From Clostridium sp. C105KSO13 (GTDB taxonomy: Bacteria; Bacillota; Clostridia; Lachnospirales; Lachnospiraceae), in the NCBI RefSeq assembly GCF_001517425.1, contig NZ_FBWL01000153.1, positions 1 to 61,513 on the forward strand: a stretch of 61,513 bases of DNA. The letters are read 5' to 3'. Under the pieces are notes generated by a model. It did not search any database. It saw only the letters and a program-made list of their open reading frames with translations, and had not been told where the DNA came from. Made by a program: the position numbers and the translations under genes. Positions 26,678-35,123 of the stretch are shown in pieces (the stretch's first letter is position 1; each line of letters starts with the position of its first letter).

Positions 26678-27766
26678 ATGGAGATGACACTGAGATGGTA
26701 CGGAGCAGAATTTGACACAGTCACATTAAAGCAAATCCGTCAGATTCCGGGGGTGACGGGAGTAATCACTACCTTATATGATACGGAGCCGGGAGAGGTC
26801 TGGAGCAGAGAAAGAATTCGAGCAATGATTGATGAAGTAGAGGCAGCAGGTCTTCATATATCAGGGATCGAAAGCGTCAATATCCACGATGCAATTAAGA
26901 CGGGCGCGGCAGACAGAGACCGCTATATAGACAATTACATTCAGACATTAGAAAATCTTGGAAAAGAGGATATTCACCTGGTATGTTACAATTTTATGCC
27001 GGTGTTTGACTGGACACGTACAGAACTGGCAAGAGAACGCGAAGATGGGTCAACTGTACTTGCATATACGCAGGAAGCTGTTGATGCATTGGATCCGACA
27101 AAGATGTTTGATTCTATCGCGGGCGATATGAATGGAACAATTATGCCGGGCTGGGAGCCGGAACGAATGGCGAAAGTAAAAGACTTGTTTGATATGTACA
27201 AGGACATTGATGATGAGAAGCTTTTTGAGAATTTAAAATATTTTCTTGAGAAAATCATGCCGGTTTGCGACCAGTATGATATCAATATGGCCATTCATCC
27301 GGATGACCCTGCATGGAGCGTATTTGGACTTCCTCGTATCATTATTAATAAAGCAAACATTTTACGAATGATGAAAATGGTGGATAATCCCCACAACGGA
27401 GTGACATTCTGTTCTGGTTCATACGGAACGAATTTAGAAAATAATCTTCCGGATATGATTCGTTCCCTAAAAGGAAGAATCCATTTTGCACATGTGAGAA
27501 ATTTAAAATTCCATTCACCGACAAACTTTGAAGAAGCAGCGCATCTTTCTTCTGACGGTACCTTTGATATGTATGAGATTATGCGGGCCTTATATGAGAC
27601 TGGATTTGACGGGCCCATACGCCCTGATCACGGACGCATGATATGGGATGAAGTCGCAATGCCGGGCTATGGACTCTATGACCGTGCACTTGGGGCAACA
27701 TACCTGAATGGTCTGTGGGAAGCAATCGAGAAGTCAGAAGAACGTCTTGGAAGGCAGGGTGCGTGA
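26678..27766 (+). CDS. uxuA: Mannonate dehydratase
   Basis: Dehydrates D-mannonate to 2-keto-3-deoxygluconate in the glucuronate branch. The 362 residues and family stretches (LRWYGAEFDTVTLKQIRQIPG split at the N-terminus; YNFMPVFDWTRTEL; NMAIHPDDPAWSVFGLPRI; FAHVRNLKF) identify UxuA, with His and Cys (FCSGSYG) metal ligands visible. The ribosome binding site is in a GAGGAGAAAATAAG leader. The identical 15-base leader recurs after uxaC at 32635. uxuB follows after 1 base. Confidence 0.95.
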   Translation: MEMTLRWYGAEFDTVTLKQIRQIPGVTGVITTLYDTEPGEVWSRERIRAMIDEVEAAGLHISGIESVNIHDAIKTGAADRDRYIDNYIQTLENLGKEDIHLVCYNFMPVFDWTRTELAREREDGSTVLAYTQEAVDALDPTKMFDSIAGDMNGTIMPGWEPERMAKVKDLFDMYKDIDDEKLFENLKYFLEKIMPVCDQYDINMAIHPDDPAWSVFGLPRIIINKANILRMMKMVDNPHNGVTFCSGSYGTNLENNLPDMIRSLKGRIHFAHVRNLKFHSPTNFEEAAHLSSDGTFDMYEIMRALYETGFDGPIRPDHGRMIWDEVAMPGYGLYDRALGATYLNGLWEAIEKSEERLGRQGA

Positions 27767-27767
27767 G

Positions 27768-29378
27768 ATGAGATTAGATAAAAATATAATGGAAAATAGA
27801 GAAGAATGGCAATCAAAGGGGTATCGGCTTCCGGCATATGACAGAGAAGCGATGATTCAAAAAACGAAAGAAAATCCAGAGTGGATACATTTTGGTGCAG
27901 GGAATATCTTCCGTGCTTTTCAGGCAAATATTGCGCAAAACCTTTTGAACCGTGGGGTGATGAATACAGGAATTATCGTGGCGGAAGGATTTGATTACGA
28001 AATCGTAGAAAAAATGTACCGCCCGCATGCAGAGTATTCTATTCTTGTAACATTAAAGGCAGATGGAAGTATTGAGAAAACAGTTGTGGGAAGTATTGCA
28101 GAATCTTGTATTCTGGATTCAGACAACGCAGAAGAATTTGGAAGATTAAGAGAGATTTTCAAGAAGGATTCTTTGAAGCTTGCCACATTTACAATTACCG
28201 AGAAAGGATATAGTCTGGTTGATGGCAAAGGAGAAGTGCTTTCCGGTGTTGCAAGTGACTATAAGACTGGACCGGAGAAACCGGTAAGCTATATCGGAAA
28301 AGTGGCATCCCTTTTATATACAAGATACCTTGCCGGGAAAAAGCCGATTGCAATGGTAAGTACGGATAACTGCTCCCATAATGGCGACAAGCTGTATGCA
28401 GCAGTCAATGCCTTTGCGGAGCAGTGGGCAGTAAATGGACTGGTAGAGAGCGAATTTGCAGACTATATTCAGAACAAAGATAAAGTGGCGTTCCCCTGGA
28501 GCATGATTGATAAGATTACACCAAGACCGGACGCATCTGTTGAGAAAATCCTTCGGGAGGATGGTCTGGAAGGATTAGAACCTGTCATCACCTCGAAGAA
28601 CACTTACGCTGCTCCATTTGTAAATGCAGAGGAGTGCGAGTATCTCGTCATTGAAGACCTGTTTCCAAATGGCAGGCCAAGGCTTGACGAAGGCGGCGTC
28701 ATGTTCACAGACAGAGAAACAGTAGATAAAGTAGAACGCATGAAAGTATGTACTTGTCTGAATCCTCTTCATACGGCGCTGGCTGTTTATGGGTGTCTGC
28801 TTGGATACACCAAGATATCAGAGGAGATGAAAGACCCCGAGTTAAAGAAGATGGTGGAAATCATCGGATACAAAGAAGGACTTCCGGTTGTAATCAATCC
28901 GGGCATACTTAATCCGAAAGAATTTATTGATACGGTGTTAAATATACGAATTCCGAATCCCTTTATGCCGGATACGCCGCAGCGTATTGCTACCGATACC
29001 TCACAGAAATTAGCAATCCGTTTTGGCGAAACAATTAAGAACTATCAGATGACCGGGAAAGATATTAATGATTTAAAAATGATACCGCTGGTCTTCGCCG
29101 GATGGCTTCGCTATCTTATGGCGGTGGATGACAATGGGACAGCCTTTGAGTTAAGCCCGGATCCGTTATCAGAAACACTTTGCCCGTATTTATCAGAGAT
29201 CAGGCTGGGGCAGGAATTTGACGGGGAAGCAGTACTCCGCCCGATATTAGAAAAGCAGGAAATCTTTGGGGTGGATTTGTATGAATTGGGCATGGCGGAC
29301 AAGATTTGCCGGTATTTTAAAGAATTAACTGCCGGAACAGGCGCTGTACGTGCAACATTGAAAAAATACACCATATAA
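27768..29378 (+). CDS. uxuB: D-fructuronate reductase (mannonate oxidoreductase)
   Basis: Reduces D-fructuronate to D-mannonate with NADH. The 536-residue protein is of the mannitol dehydrogenase family: WIHFGAGNIFRAFQ near the N-terminus is the nucleotide-binding loop, and VSTDNCSHNGDKL, FPWSMIDKITPRP and KVCTCLNPLHTALA are family landmarks, the last with the catalytic Lys/His region nearby. The frame is open from 27708 inside uxuA, but the ATG at 27768, one base after the uxuA stop, matches the expected N-terminus. Confidence 0.94.
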   Translation: MRLDKNIMENREEWQSKGYRLPAYDREAMIQKTKENPEWIHFGAGNIFRAFQANIAQNLLNRGVMNTGIIVAEGFDYEIVEKMYRPHAEYSILVTLKADGSIEKTVVGSIAESCILDSDNAEEFGRLREIFKKDSLKLATFTITEKGYSLVDGKGEVLSGVASDYKTGPEKPVSYIGKVASLLYTRYLAGKKPIAMVSTDNCSHNGDKLYAAVNAFAEQWAVNGLVESEFADYIQNKDKVAFPWSMIDKITPRPDASVEKILREDGLEGLEPVITSKNTYAAPFVNAEECEYLVIEDLFPNGRPRLDEGGVMFTDRETVDKVERMKVCTCLNPLHTALAVYGCLLGYTKISEEMKDPELKKMVEIIGYKEGLPVVINPGILNPKEFIDTVLNIRIPNPFMPDTPQRIATDTSQKLAIRFGETIKNYQMTGKDINDLKMIPLVFAGWLRYLMAVDDNGTAFELSPDPLSETLCPYLSEIRLGQEFDGEAVLRPILEKQEIFGVDLYELGMADKICRYFKELTAGTGAVRATLKKYTI

Positions 29379-29396
29379 AAAACGAAGGGGAAGGAT

Positions 29397-30035
29397 ATGA
29401 ATCAGATTTTAAAACGAATTGAAAAAATCGGTATTATACCGGTGGTTGTATTGGATGATTCCAAGGATGCAGAGAGTCTGGCAGATGCTTTATGTGAAGG
29501 AGGTTTGCCATGCGCGGAGGTTACGTTCCGGACAGAGGCAGCAGAAGAAAGTATTCGTATTATGCGTAAGAAATATCCAGATATGCTGATTGGTGCAGGC
29601 ACAGTTCTGACAACCGAGCAAGTGGAACGGGCTGTAAGCGCCGGAGCTGAATTTATTGTCAGTCCGGGATTAAATCCCAAAATAGTAAAATATTGTATAG
29701 ATAAAAAAATCGCCATAACACCAGGAACTGCTACGCCAAGTGAGATAGAAGCAGCAATAGAAAATGGATTGGATGTAGTGAAATTTTTCCCGGCGGAGCA
29801 GCTTGGGGGACTGAAGATGATCAAGGCAATAGCAGCTCCATATACAGGGATAAAATTCATGCCGACAGGTGGAATCAATGCGGAAAATGTACGGGAATAT
29901 CTGGCGTATGACAGAATCCTTGCCTGTGGCGGAAGCTGGATGGTAAAAAGTAATTTAATTAAAAACCATGATTTTGAAAAAATCAGGGAATTGACACGGC
30001 AAGCTGCTGATATTGTAAAAGAAATCCGCGGATGA
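29397..30035 (+). CDS. eda: KDPG/KHG aldolase
   Basis: A class I aldolase that splits 2-keto-3-deoxy-6-phosphogluconate into pyruvate and glyceraldehyde 3-phosphate. At 212 residues it is of normal length. The Schiff-base lysine is K129 (VVKFFPAEQLGG), the general base E41 (AEVTFRT), and GAGTVLT and SPGLNPKIV are family stretches. AAGGGGAAGG precedes the ATG. It sits between uxuB and the kinase that makes its substrate. Confidence 0.95.
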   Translation: MNQILKRIEKIGIIPVVVLDDSKDAESLADALCEGGLPCAEVTFRTEAAEESIRIMRKKYPDMLIGAGTVLTTEQVERAVSAGAEFIVSPGLNPKIVKYCIDKKIAITPGTATPSEIEAAIENGLDVVKFFPAEQLGGLKMIKAIAAPYTGIKFMPTGGINAENVREYLAYDRILACGGSWMVKSNLIKNHDFEKIRELTRQAADIVKEIRG

Positions 30036-30079
30036 TGGGATATACTCGCAATAACAAAATAAGGAGATGGTAAGTTGAC

Positions 30080-31177
30080 ATGAAATTACAAATAAGACCC
30101 CAAGAGGAATGTGCATTTGACGCCGTTTCTTTAGGTGAAGTTATGCTTCGATTAGACCCAGGCGAAGGACGTATCCGGACTGCAAGAAATTTTCGGGCAT
30201 GGGAGGGCGGCGGAGAATACAATGTTGTTCGTGGCCTTCGCAGATGCTTTGGAATGAAAACAGCGGTTATAACAGCATTTGCAGAAAATGAAGTGGGCAG
30301 ACTCATGGAAGATTTCATTTTACAAGGGGGTGTGGATACATCTTTAATACACTGGATGCAGTCAGATGGAATCGGAAGGCTGTGCAGAAATGGAATTAAT
30401 TTTACAGAAAGAGGTTTTGGAATACGTGGAGCAGTAGGGTGCTCTGACCGGGCAAATACTGCAATTTCCAAAGCGACATCAAAAGATTTCGATTTTGAGT
30501 ATATCTTTGGGACGCTTGGTGTCCGCTGGCTGCATACAGGAGGTATCTATGCAGCATTATCTGAACAAGCATGCGAAACTGTTCTTGAAGCGATAAAAAC
30601 TGCCAAAAAATATGGTACGATTGTATCATATGACTTGAATTACCGTCCATCCATGTGGAGTGCTATCGGAGGTTTGGAAAAAGCACAGGAAGTGAATAAA
30701 GAAATTGCAGAATACGTTGATGTTATGATAGGCAATGAAGAAGATTTTACGGCGTGTCTGGGATTTGAGGTTGAAGGGAATGATGCGGACCTTAAAGAAC
30801 TGAATATCGACGGCTATAAAAAGATGATTAACGAAGCAGTGAAAACTTACCCGAATTTTATAGCAGTGGCAACTACGCTTCGTGAAGTGAAGACCGCTAC
30901 CGTAAATGATTGGAGCGCTCTTTGCTGGGCAGGAGGAGAAATATACAAGGCAAAGGATTATAAGGGGTTAGAAATTATGGATCGAGTAGGGGGCGGAGAC
31001 TCTTTCGCTTCGGGATTGATTTATGGACTTATCACAACTGGGGACGCAGAACTTGCAGTAAATTATGGTGCGGCTCACGGCGCTCTTGCAATGACTACAC
31101 CAGGCGATACGACTATGGCAAGTAAAAGAGAAGTAGAAGCAGTCATGGGTGGTGCCGGTGCACGGGTACAAAGGTAA
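30080..31177 (+). CDS. kdgK: 2-keto-3-deoxygluconate kinase (PfkB family)
   Basis: Phosphorylates 2-keto-3-deoxygluconate to KDPG for Eda. It is a 365-residue PfkB/ribokinase-type kinase with an N-terminal SLGEVMLRLDPGEG stretch, SYDLNYRPSMW in the middle, and the anion hole/catalytic Asp motif DRVGGGDSFASG near residue 305. It is slightly longer than the typical 310-340 residues, with an extended N-terminus. The start follows AAGGAGATGG. Context between eda and uxaC makes KDG the likely substrate. Confidence 0.9.
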   Translation: MKLQIRPQEECAFDAVSLGEVMLRLDPGEGRIRTARNFRAWEGGGEYNVVRGLRRCFGMKTAVITAFAENEVGRLMEDFILQGGVDTSLIHWMQSDGIGRLCRNGINFTERGFGIRGAVGCSDRANTAISKATSKDFDFEYIFGTLGVRWLHTGGIYAALSEQACETVLEAIKTAKKYGTIVSYDLNYRPSMWSAIGGLEKAQEVNKEIAEYVDVMIGNEEDFTACLGFEVEGNDADLKELNIDGYKKMINEAVKTYPNFIAVATTLREVKTATVNDWSALCWAGGEIYKAKDYKGLEIMDRVGGGDSFASGLIYGLITTGDAELAVNYGAAHGALAMTTPGDTTMASKREVEAVMGGAGARVQR

Positions 31178-31219
31178 TTCTATTCGTGTACAAACACTTT
31201 CAAAAGAAAGAAGGCAGAT

Positions 31220-32614
31220 ATGAAAAAATTCATGGATAACGAGTTTTTATTGACAACAGAAACAGCACAGCATCTGTACCATGACTATGCGGAGAAAGAA
31301 CCGATTATAGATTATCATTGTCATCTAAATCCAAGAGAAATCTATGAAGATGTTAAATATAATAACATTACGCAGGTATGGCTGGGAGGAGATCACTACA
31401 AGTGGCGTCAGATGCGTTCCAATGGTGTGGAAGAAAAATACATAACAGGTAACGCATCTGACCGGGAGAAATTCCAGAAATGGGCAGAAACCTTGGAGAA
31501 AGCAATTGGAAATCCACTATATCACTGGAGTCATATGGAGCTAAAAAAATATTTCGGCTATGAAGGATACCTATGTGGCGATACTGCAGAAGACGTATGG
31601 AATCTGTGTAATGAAAAACTTCAAAATGGCCTGACAGCACGCAAGATGATCGAGATGTCAGACGTTGAAATTATCTGTACAACGGATGACCCTGTAGATT
31701 CCTTAGAATGGCATAGAAAATTAAGTGAAGAAGGATTTTCTGCAAAGGTACTCCCGACATGGAGACCTGATAAAGCCATGAATATTGAGAAAAATGATTT
31801 TGCACTTTATCTGAAAAAGCTGGAAGAGACAAGTGGAATTAAGATTCAAAGTTTTGAAAGTTTAATTCAAGCACTAAAAAAACGTATGGACTTTTTTGAC
31901 AGCGCAGGATGCTGTATATCGGATCATGGGCTGGAGTATGTCATGTATGAGCCGGCCACGCGGTGGCAGATTGACTGTATATTCGAAAAAATCATGCGTG
32001 GAGAGTCACTGACAGGATGTGAGATTAGGCAGTACAAGACGGCATTTCTAATAGAGATGGGAAAAGCATATGCTGAGAAAAACTGGGTAATGCAGCTGCA
32101 TTATGGAGTGCAGAGAGATTTAAATCATAAAATCTTTCAGAAGCTTGGGCCAGATGCAGGTATTGATGCCATTAACAACTACGCCCCAGCCATTGAGATG
32201 GGAAAATATCTAAATCTATTGGCAGAGCAGGACGCATTGCCAAAAACAATATTATATTCGCTTAATCCAAACGACAATGCAGTAATCGGCACAGTAATCG
32301 GCTGCTTTCAAGATGCCACAGCGATTGGCAAAATCCAGCAGGGCTCTGCATGGTGGTTCAACGACAATAAGGCAGGGATGATTCAGCAGATGGTGTCTTT
32401 GGCCAATCAGGGGTTGCTTGGTAACTTTATCGGAATGCTTACAGACTCCCGCAGCTTTTTATCTTATACCAGACACGAATACTTCCGCAGGATTATGTGC
32501 GATCTGATTGGCGGCTGGGTAGAAAATGGCGAGTATCCACAGGATGAAAAGATGTTGGAGATGATTGTGGCGGGAATTGCGTACAAAAATGCAAAATGTT
32601 ATTTTGGATTTTAA
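31220..32614 (+). CDS. uxaC: Glucuronate (uronate) isomerase
   Basis: Interconverts D-glucuronate and D-fructuronate, the entry step to uxuB-uxuA-kdgK-eda. The 464-residue length and family stretches are diagnostic: PIIDYHCHLNPREI holds the first metal histidines, then MRSNGVEEKYITG, HWSHMELKKYFGY, ICTTDDPVDSL and QLHYGVQRDLN. No altronate branch genes (uxaA/uxaB) are present, so glucuronate rather than galacturonate is the target. This is the last intact gene of the long operon, and no clear terminator follows. Confidence 0.95.
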   Translation: MKKFMDNEFLLTTETAQHLYHDYAEKEPIIDYHCHLNPREIYEDVKYNNITQVWLGGDHYKWRQMRSNGVEEKYITGNASDREKFQKWAETLEKAIGNPLYHWSHMELKKYFGYEGYLCGDTAEDVWNLCNEKLQNGLTARKMIEMSDVEIICTTDDPVDSLEWHRKLSEEGFSAKVLPTWRPDKAMNIEKNDFALYLKKLEETSGIKIQSFESLIQALKKRMDFFDSAGCCISDHGLEYVMYEPATRWQIDCIFEKIMRGESLTGCEIRQYKTAFLIEMGKAYAEKNWVMQLHYGVQRDLNHKIFQKLGPDAGIDAINNYAPAIEMGKYLNLLAEQDALPKTILYSLNPNDNAVIGTVIGCFQDATAIGKIQQGSAWWFNDNKAGMIQQMVSLANQGLLGNFIGMLTDSRSFLSYTRHEYFRRIMCDLIGGWVENGEYPQDEKMLEMIVAGIAYKNAKCYFGF

Positions 32615-32634
32615 ATTAAAAAGGTTTTGAATTA

Positions 32635-32649
32635 CGAGGAGAAAATAAG
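32635..32649 (+). other. Orphan ribosome binding site; junction of the sugar locus and mobile element
   Basis: The 15 bases CGAGGAGAAAATAAG are identical to the uxuA leader at 26661-26675, but no start codon or gene follows. Bases 32650-32767 hold no complete gene; a short frame ends KEGDEQAVEEFWKDYD just before 32768 and may be the tail of a truncated coding region. This looks like the breakpoint where a further gene of the operon was replaced by the element. Confidence 0.5.
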
Positions 32650-32767
32650 GTCTGTATTGTTCCGAACCTTCGCCTACTGTTCCGGATGATGGTATGGCAT
32701 AAGTTATCTAGTCAATAAGGAGGGGGACGAACAGGCTGTAGAAGAGTTTTGGAAAGATTATGATTAG

Positions 32768-33121
32768 ATGCAAAAGAAGATTACTATGATTCCCGCTAAA
32801 ACTACGCCAGTCTTATTTTTTCATGGTTTAGTTATCCTAACACATCATCGGCAAGTGTTACGAAATGATATGGAAATTTCACTTTCTTGTTCAGAATTTG
32901 ATATACTGCTCTATCTGGCACAGCAGCCTGGACAGGTATTTACGAAGACACAGCTGTTTCAGCATCTCTATCAGGATGAACTTGCCGTGGACATTGACAA
33001 TCTTATCTACTGCCTTATCCGAAGCCTGCGTAAGAAGATGGAGCCGGATCCGCGACATCCAAGATATATTCATACGGTTCGCGGTGTTGGATATAAGTTT
33101 GAAGCGCTCTCAGGGAAGTAA
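32768..33121 (+). CDS. Winged-helix DNA-binding protein (OmpR/PhoB C-terminal type) without receiver
   Basis: A 117-residue protein made almost only of a Trans_reg_C winged helix: SLSCSEFDILLYLAQQPGQV, then FTKTQLFQHLYQDE, a recognition helix in DNLIYCLIRSLRKKME, and the wing IHTVRGVGYKFEAL. There is no phosphorylatable receiver domain, so it cannot work as a normal response regulator. Upstream signals are weak (GGAAAG 10 bases before the ATG). It heads the mobile-element block and precedes the serine recombinase, so it may regulate recombination genes. It may also be the remnant of a larger regulator. Confidence 0.75.
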   Translation: MQKKITMIPAKTTPVLFFHGLVILTHHRQVLRNDMEISLSCSEFDILLYLAQQPGQVFTKTQLFQHLYQDELAVDIDNLIYCLIRSLRKKMEPDPRHPRYIHTVRGVGYKFEALSGK

Positions 33122-33180
33122 CATTCTCTGGGAGTTTTTGTTGCACTTTTTTGGCATGGTACGTACAGAAATAGTAAAAG

Positions 33181-33287
33181 GATATCTCTCAAAAAGTGTA
33201 CTTTTTAAAGCTACTATAAACGATATGCTTTTTGCTCTCAAAAAGTACACATTTCTATTTTTGAGATATCTCAAAAAAAGTGTATAC
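33181..33287. repeat. Repeated motif array, candidate res site of the serine recombinase
   Basis: Three copies of a CTCAAAAA-GT-AC motif lie just upstream of the recombinase gene: 33186-33201 (CTCTCAAAAAGTGTAC), 33235-33250 (CTCTCAAAAAGTACAC) and about 33268-33287 (ATCTCAAAAAAAGTGTATAC). The third overlaps a perfect 20-base palindrome at 33258-33277 centred on GAGATATCTC. Small serine resolvases act on clustered inverted sites of this sort next to their own gene. Confidence 0.6.
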
Positions 33288-33315
33288 ATTTTGGGAGAGG
33301 AAAGGGAATTTGACC

Positions 33316-33972
33316 ATGCCAGTTTATGGATACCACAGGACAAGTACAAAGGAGCAGCACCTGGATCGGGGACTATTGGAAATCAGTAAATTCTGCGAGG
33401 AAAACCAAATAAATCTTCTGGATATATTTACAGACCAGCTTACCGGAAAGAAGTTTGACCGACCAGAATATCAGTTTCTGAAAAAAAGAATACAGCCGGG
33501 AGATGTATTAATCATTACGGAGCTGGATCGGCTGGGGCGAAATAAGCGGCAGATATTAAAGGAGCTGGAATATTACCGCGACCGGAAGGTGCGGGTGATG
33601 ATATTGGAAATTCCAACGACGCTCATGGATTTTTCCAACTGGGACAATAAATTGGCAGCTCTAATAATGGAAACGATCAATAACCTTCTGATTGAGGTCT
33701 ATGCCGTATTTGCTGAGACGGAAATAGAGAAAAAAGAAAAACGGCAAAGGGAAGGCATTGAAGCAAAAAAGCTGCGTGGAGAATGGGATGACTACGGACG
33801 CCCACATATCATGGATAAGGCGGCTTTTGCCCAGGCATTTGAACGAGTCGTGGCAGGAACGCTTACGCCCACAGCGCTACGCAAAGAATTAGGGATGTCG
33901 TCTGCCACCTTTTATCGCTACCGCACACAGTATCTCAAGGAACATGCAGAAGATTTTCAATCGGAACAATAA
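33316..33972 (+). CDS. Serine recombinase (resolvase/invertase family)
   Basis: A 218-residue site-specific recombinase. The N-terminal catalytic domain has YGYHRTSTKEQHLDRG with the nucleophilic serine at about residue 9, then GDVLIITELDRLGRN with the conserved D-R-L-x-R. The long helix and C-terminal HTH (TPTALRKELGMSSATFYRYR) bind DNA. The ATG at 33316 is chosen over the open frame at 33280 because AGGAAAGGG lies upstream and MPVYGYHR is the normal N-terminus. The repeat array just upstream is its likely site. It is too small for a large serine integrase, so its role is probably resolution or inversion. Confidence 0.9.
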   Translation: MPVYGYHRTSTKEQHLDRGLLEISKFCEENQINLLDIFTDQLTGKKFDRPEYQFLKKRIQPGDVLIITELDRLGRNKRQILKELEYYRDRKVRVMILEIPTTLMDFSNWDNKLAALIMETINNLLIEVYAVFAETEIEKKEKRQREGIEAKKLRGEWDDYGRPHIMDKAAFAQAFERVVAGTLTPTALRKELGMSSATFYRYRTQYLKEHAEDFQSEQ

Positions 33973-34025
33973 TGTGCCTATTACTCTTTATAGAAGGAAT
34001 AGATCTTGCAAGGAGGAGGAATTTG

Positions 34026-34253
34026 ATGAGAGAAACAAGAAACGGCATCTTAATTTTTGACACGGCAAGTAAACGGTATGATATTCGTTTTGGATTAGAA
34101 GAGTACTATGGCGGACTCTGCTGCGGAGAGTGCTTTGAAGTAAAAGTAGAAGAAAAATGGATTCCGGTCCGTATCGAATTAAGGTACCCGAAAGACTGGT
34201 ATCTGGTAGGTCTGTCAAATGTTGCTCTTAGCGGATTGCAGGTCAGAATATAG
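34026..34253 (+). CDS. DUF5348-type small protein
   Basis: A 75-residue protein with a single compact beta-rich domain (YGGLCCGECFEVKVEEKWIP, then ELRYPKDWYLVGL). It resembles the DUF5348 proteins commonly carried by conjugative elements of Clostridia. The function is unknown. The frame is open from 33972, but the ATG at 34026 has a strong AAGGAGGAGG. It is probably cotranscribed with the recombinase and ends at a shared terminator. Confidence 0.65.
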   Translation: MRETRNGILIFDTASKRYDIRFGLEEYYGGLCCGECFEVKVEEKWIPVRIELRYPKDWYLVGLSNVALSGLQVRI

Positions 34254-34280
34254 GAGGCAGTAATGGAGGAATGTAACACA

Positions 34281-34318
34281 AACAGAGCCATCCACAAAAA
34301 GATGGCTCTGTTTCACTA
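34281..34318. terminator. Terminator between convergent genes
   Basis: AACAGAGCCATC (34281-34292) and GATGGCTCTGTT (34301-34312) form a perfect 12-pair stem with an 8-base loop, followed by a short T stretch. It can stop the DUF5348 transcript and, on the other strand, the gene ending at 34316. Confidence 0.7.
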
Positions 34319-35050
34319 TTTAGATGTAGTTTTGCAGGAAAGTTTGTCTGTATCTGCTTCCTGAAGATACATCTTCAAGACATTCATAAATACAGTGGTA
34401 TTCGATTGGAATTGCACATAAAAATCCTGAGTCACATCATAATCGAGATACAGGTAATAAAACACGGTTGCTCTTAACTTCTCCATACGTTCTGTGTCAG
34501 TGCATTCTTCAGCTTTTCGCAAAAGCATGCTCAATTCAGAGATTGTCTCATACCATGTGATAAAGAAAGGATCTTCTAAGTCCATGCCAAAACGTCCCAG
34601 CCATTCACGGACTGTATGGGTTTCTGAATGATCACCGCAACTGGGATTCACAAAAACATATTCAATCCGGCTGCCTTCGGAAGCAGCATCGCCGCACTTA
34701 CCCGGTGACAGCTCTATCATTCGTCCAATCGGAAACGTGGCGCATACTGTCGGCTTAACATCGTGAACAGCGCATTTGTTATCCTTCAAGAAAGGGCAAT
34801 GCCGGAGCAGTCCTTTCGGCGCAAGTCTGATAATAGGAATCCGAGATGTATTGCCGATATAAACTTCACCGTTCTGTGCGGCTGTTTCATAAGGGGTATT
34901 GCCTAATTTTTGCGCGATAAAAAATAAATCCTTTGCAGTCAAAATAATATCATCCCGATTGATGCAACAGTCCCCGCATTGGGTACAGTGAAACCGAAAA
35001 GGTGTGTCTATTCCAATTTTTAAATCCATGTATTCTTCTAAACGATTCAT
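34316..35050 (-). CDS. YkgJ-type cysteine cluster protein
   Basis: A 244-residue protein with a zinc- or iron-chelating cysteine cluster. Cys residues occur in FHCTQCGDCC near residues 20-26, CPFL-x-x-NKCAVHDVKPTVCATFP in the middle, and NPSCGDHS. The fold resembles the YkgJ/CxxCxxCC family, whose precise function is not known. The ATG at 35050 has GGAGG 6 bases upstream; an earlier in-frame ATG lacks a ribosome binding site. It is a recurrent accessory gene of conjugative elements; the role is unknown. Confidence 0.75.
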   Translation of the reverse strand: MNRLEEYMDLKIGIDTPFRFHCTQCGDCCINRDDIILTAKDLFFIAQKLGNTPYETAAQNGEVYIGNTSRIPIIRLAPKGLLRHCPFLKDNKCAVHDVKPTVCATFPIGRMIELSPGKCGDAASEGSRIEYVFVNPSCGDHSETHTVREWLGRFGMDLEDPFFITWYETISELSMLLRKAEECTDTERMEKLRATVFYYLYLDYDVTQDFYVQFQSNTTVFMNVLKMYLQEADTDKLSCKTTSK

Positions 35051-35123
35051 GGTTGTCCTCCATTCATTTTTGATTTTTCGATTTTGAGATATCCGGAAGG
35101 CCATATGCCGCCTTCTTAGAGAA

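Noticed and set aside
27708-27767. Longer N-terminus for uxuB
   Set aside because: This stretch lies inside uxuA in another frame; the ATG directly after the uxuA stop gives the family N-terminus.
29402-29878. A 158-codon minus-strand frame over eda
   Set aside because: Opposite to an intact aldolase with catalytic Lys and Glu; no start signal.
33258-33277. The perfect palindrome as a terminator
   Set aside because: It lacks a GC-rich stem and a clean T-run, and it is part of a repeated motif array next to a recombinase.
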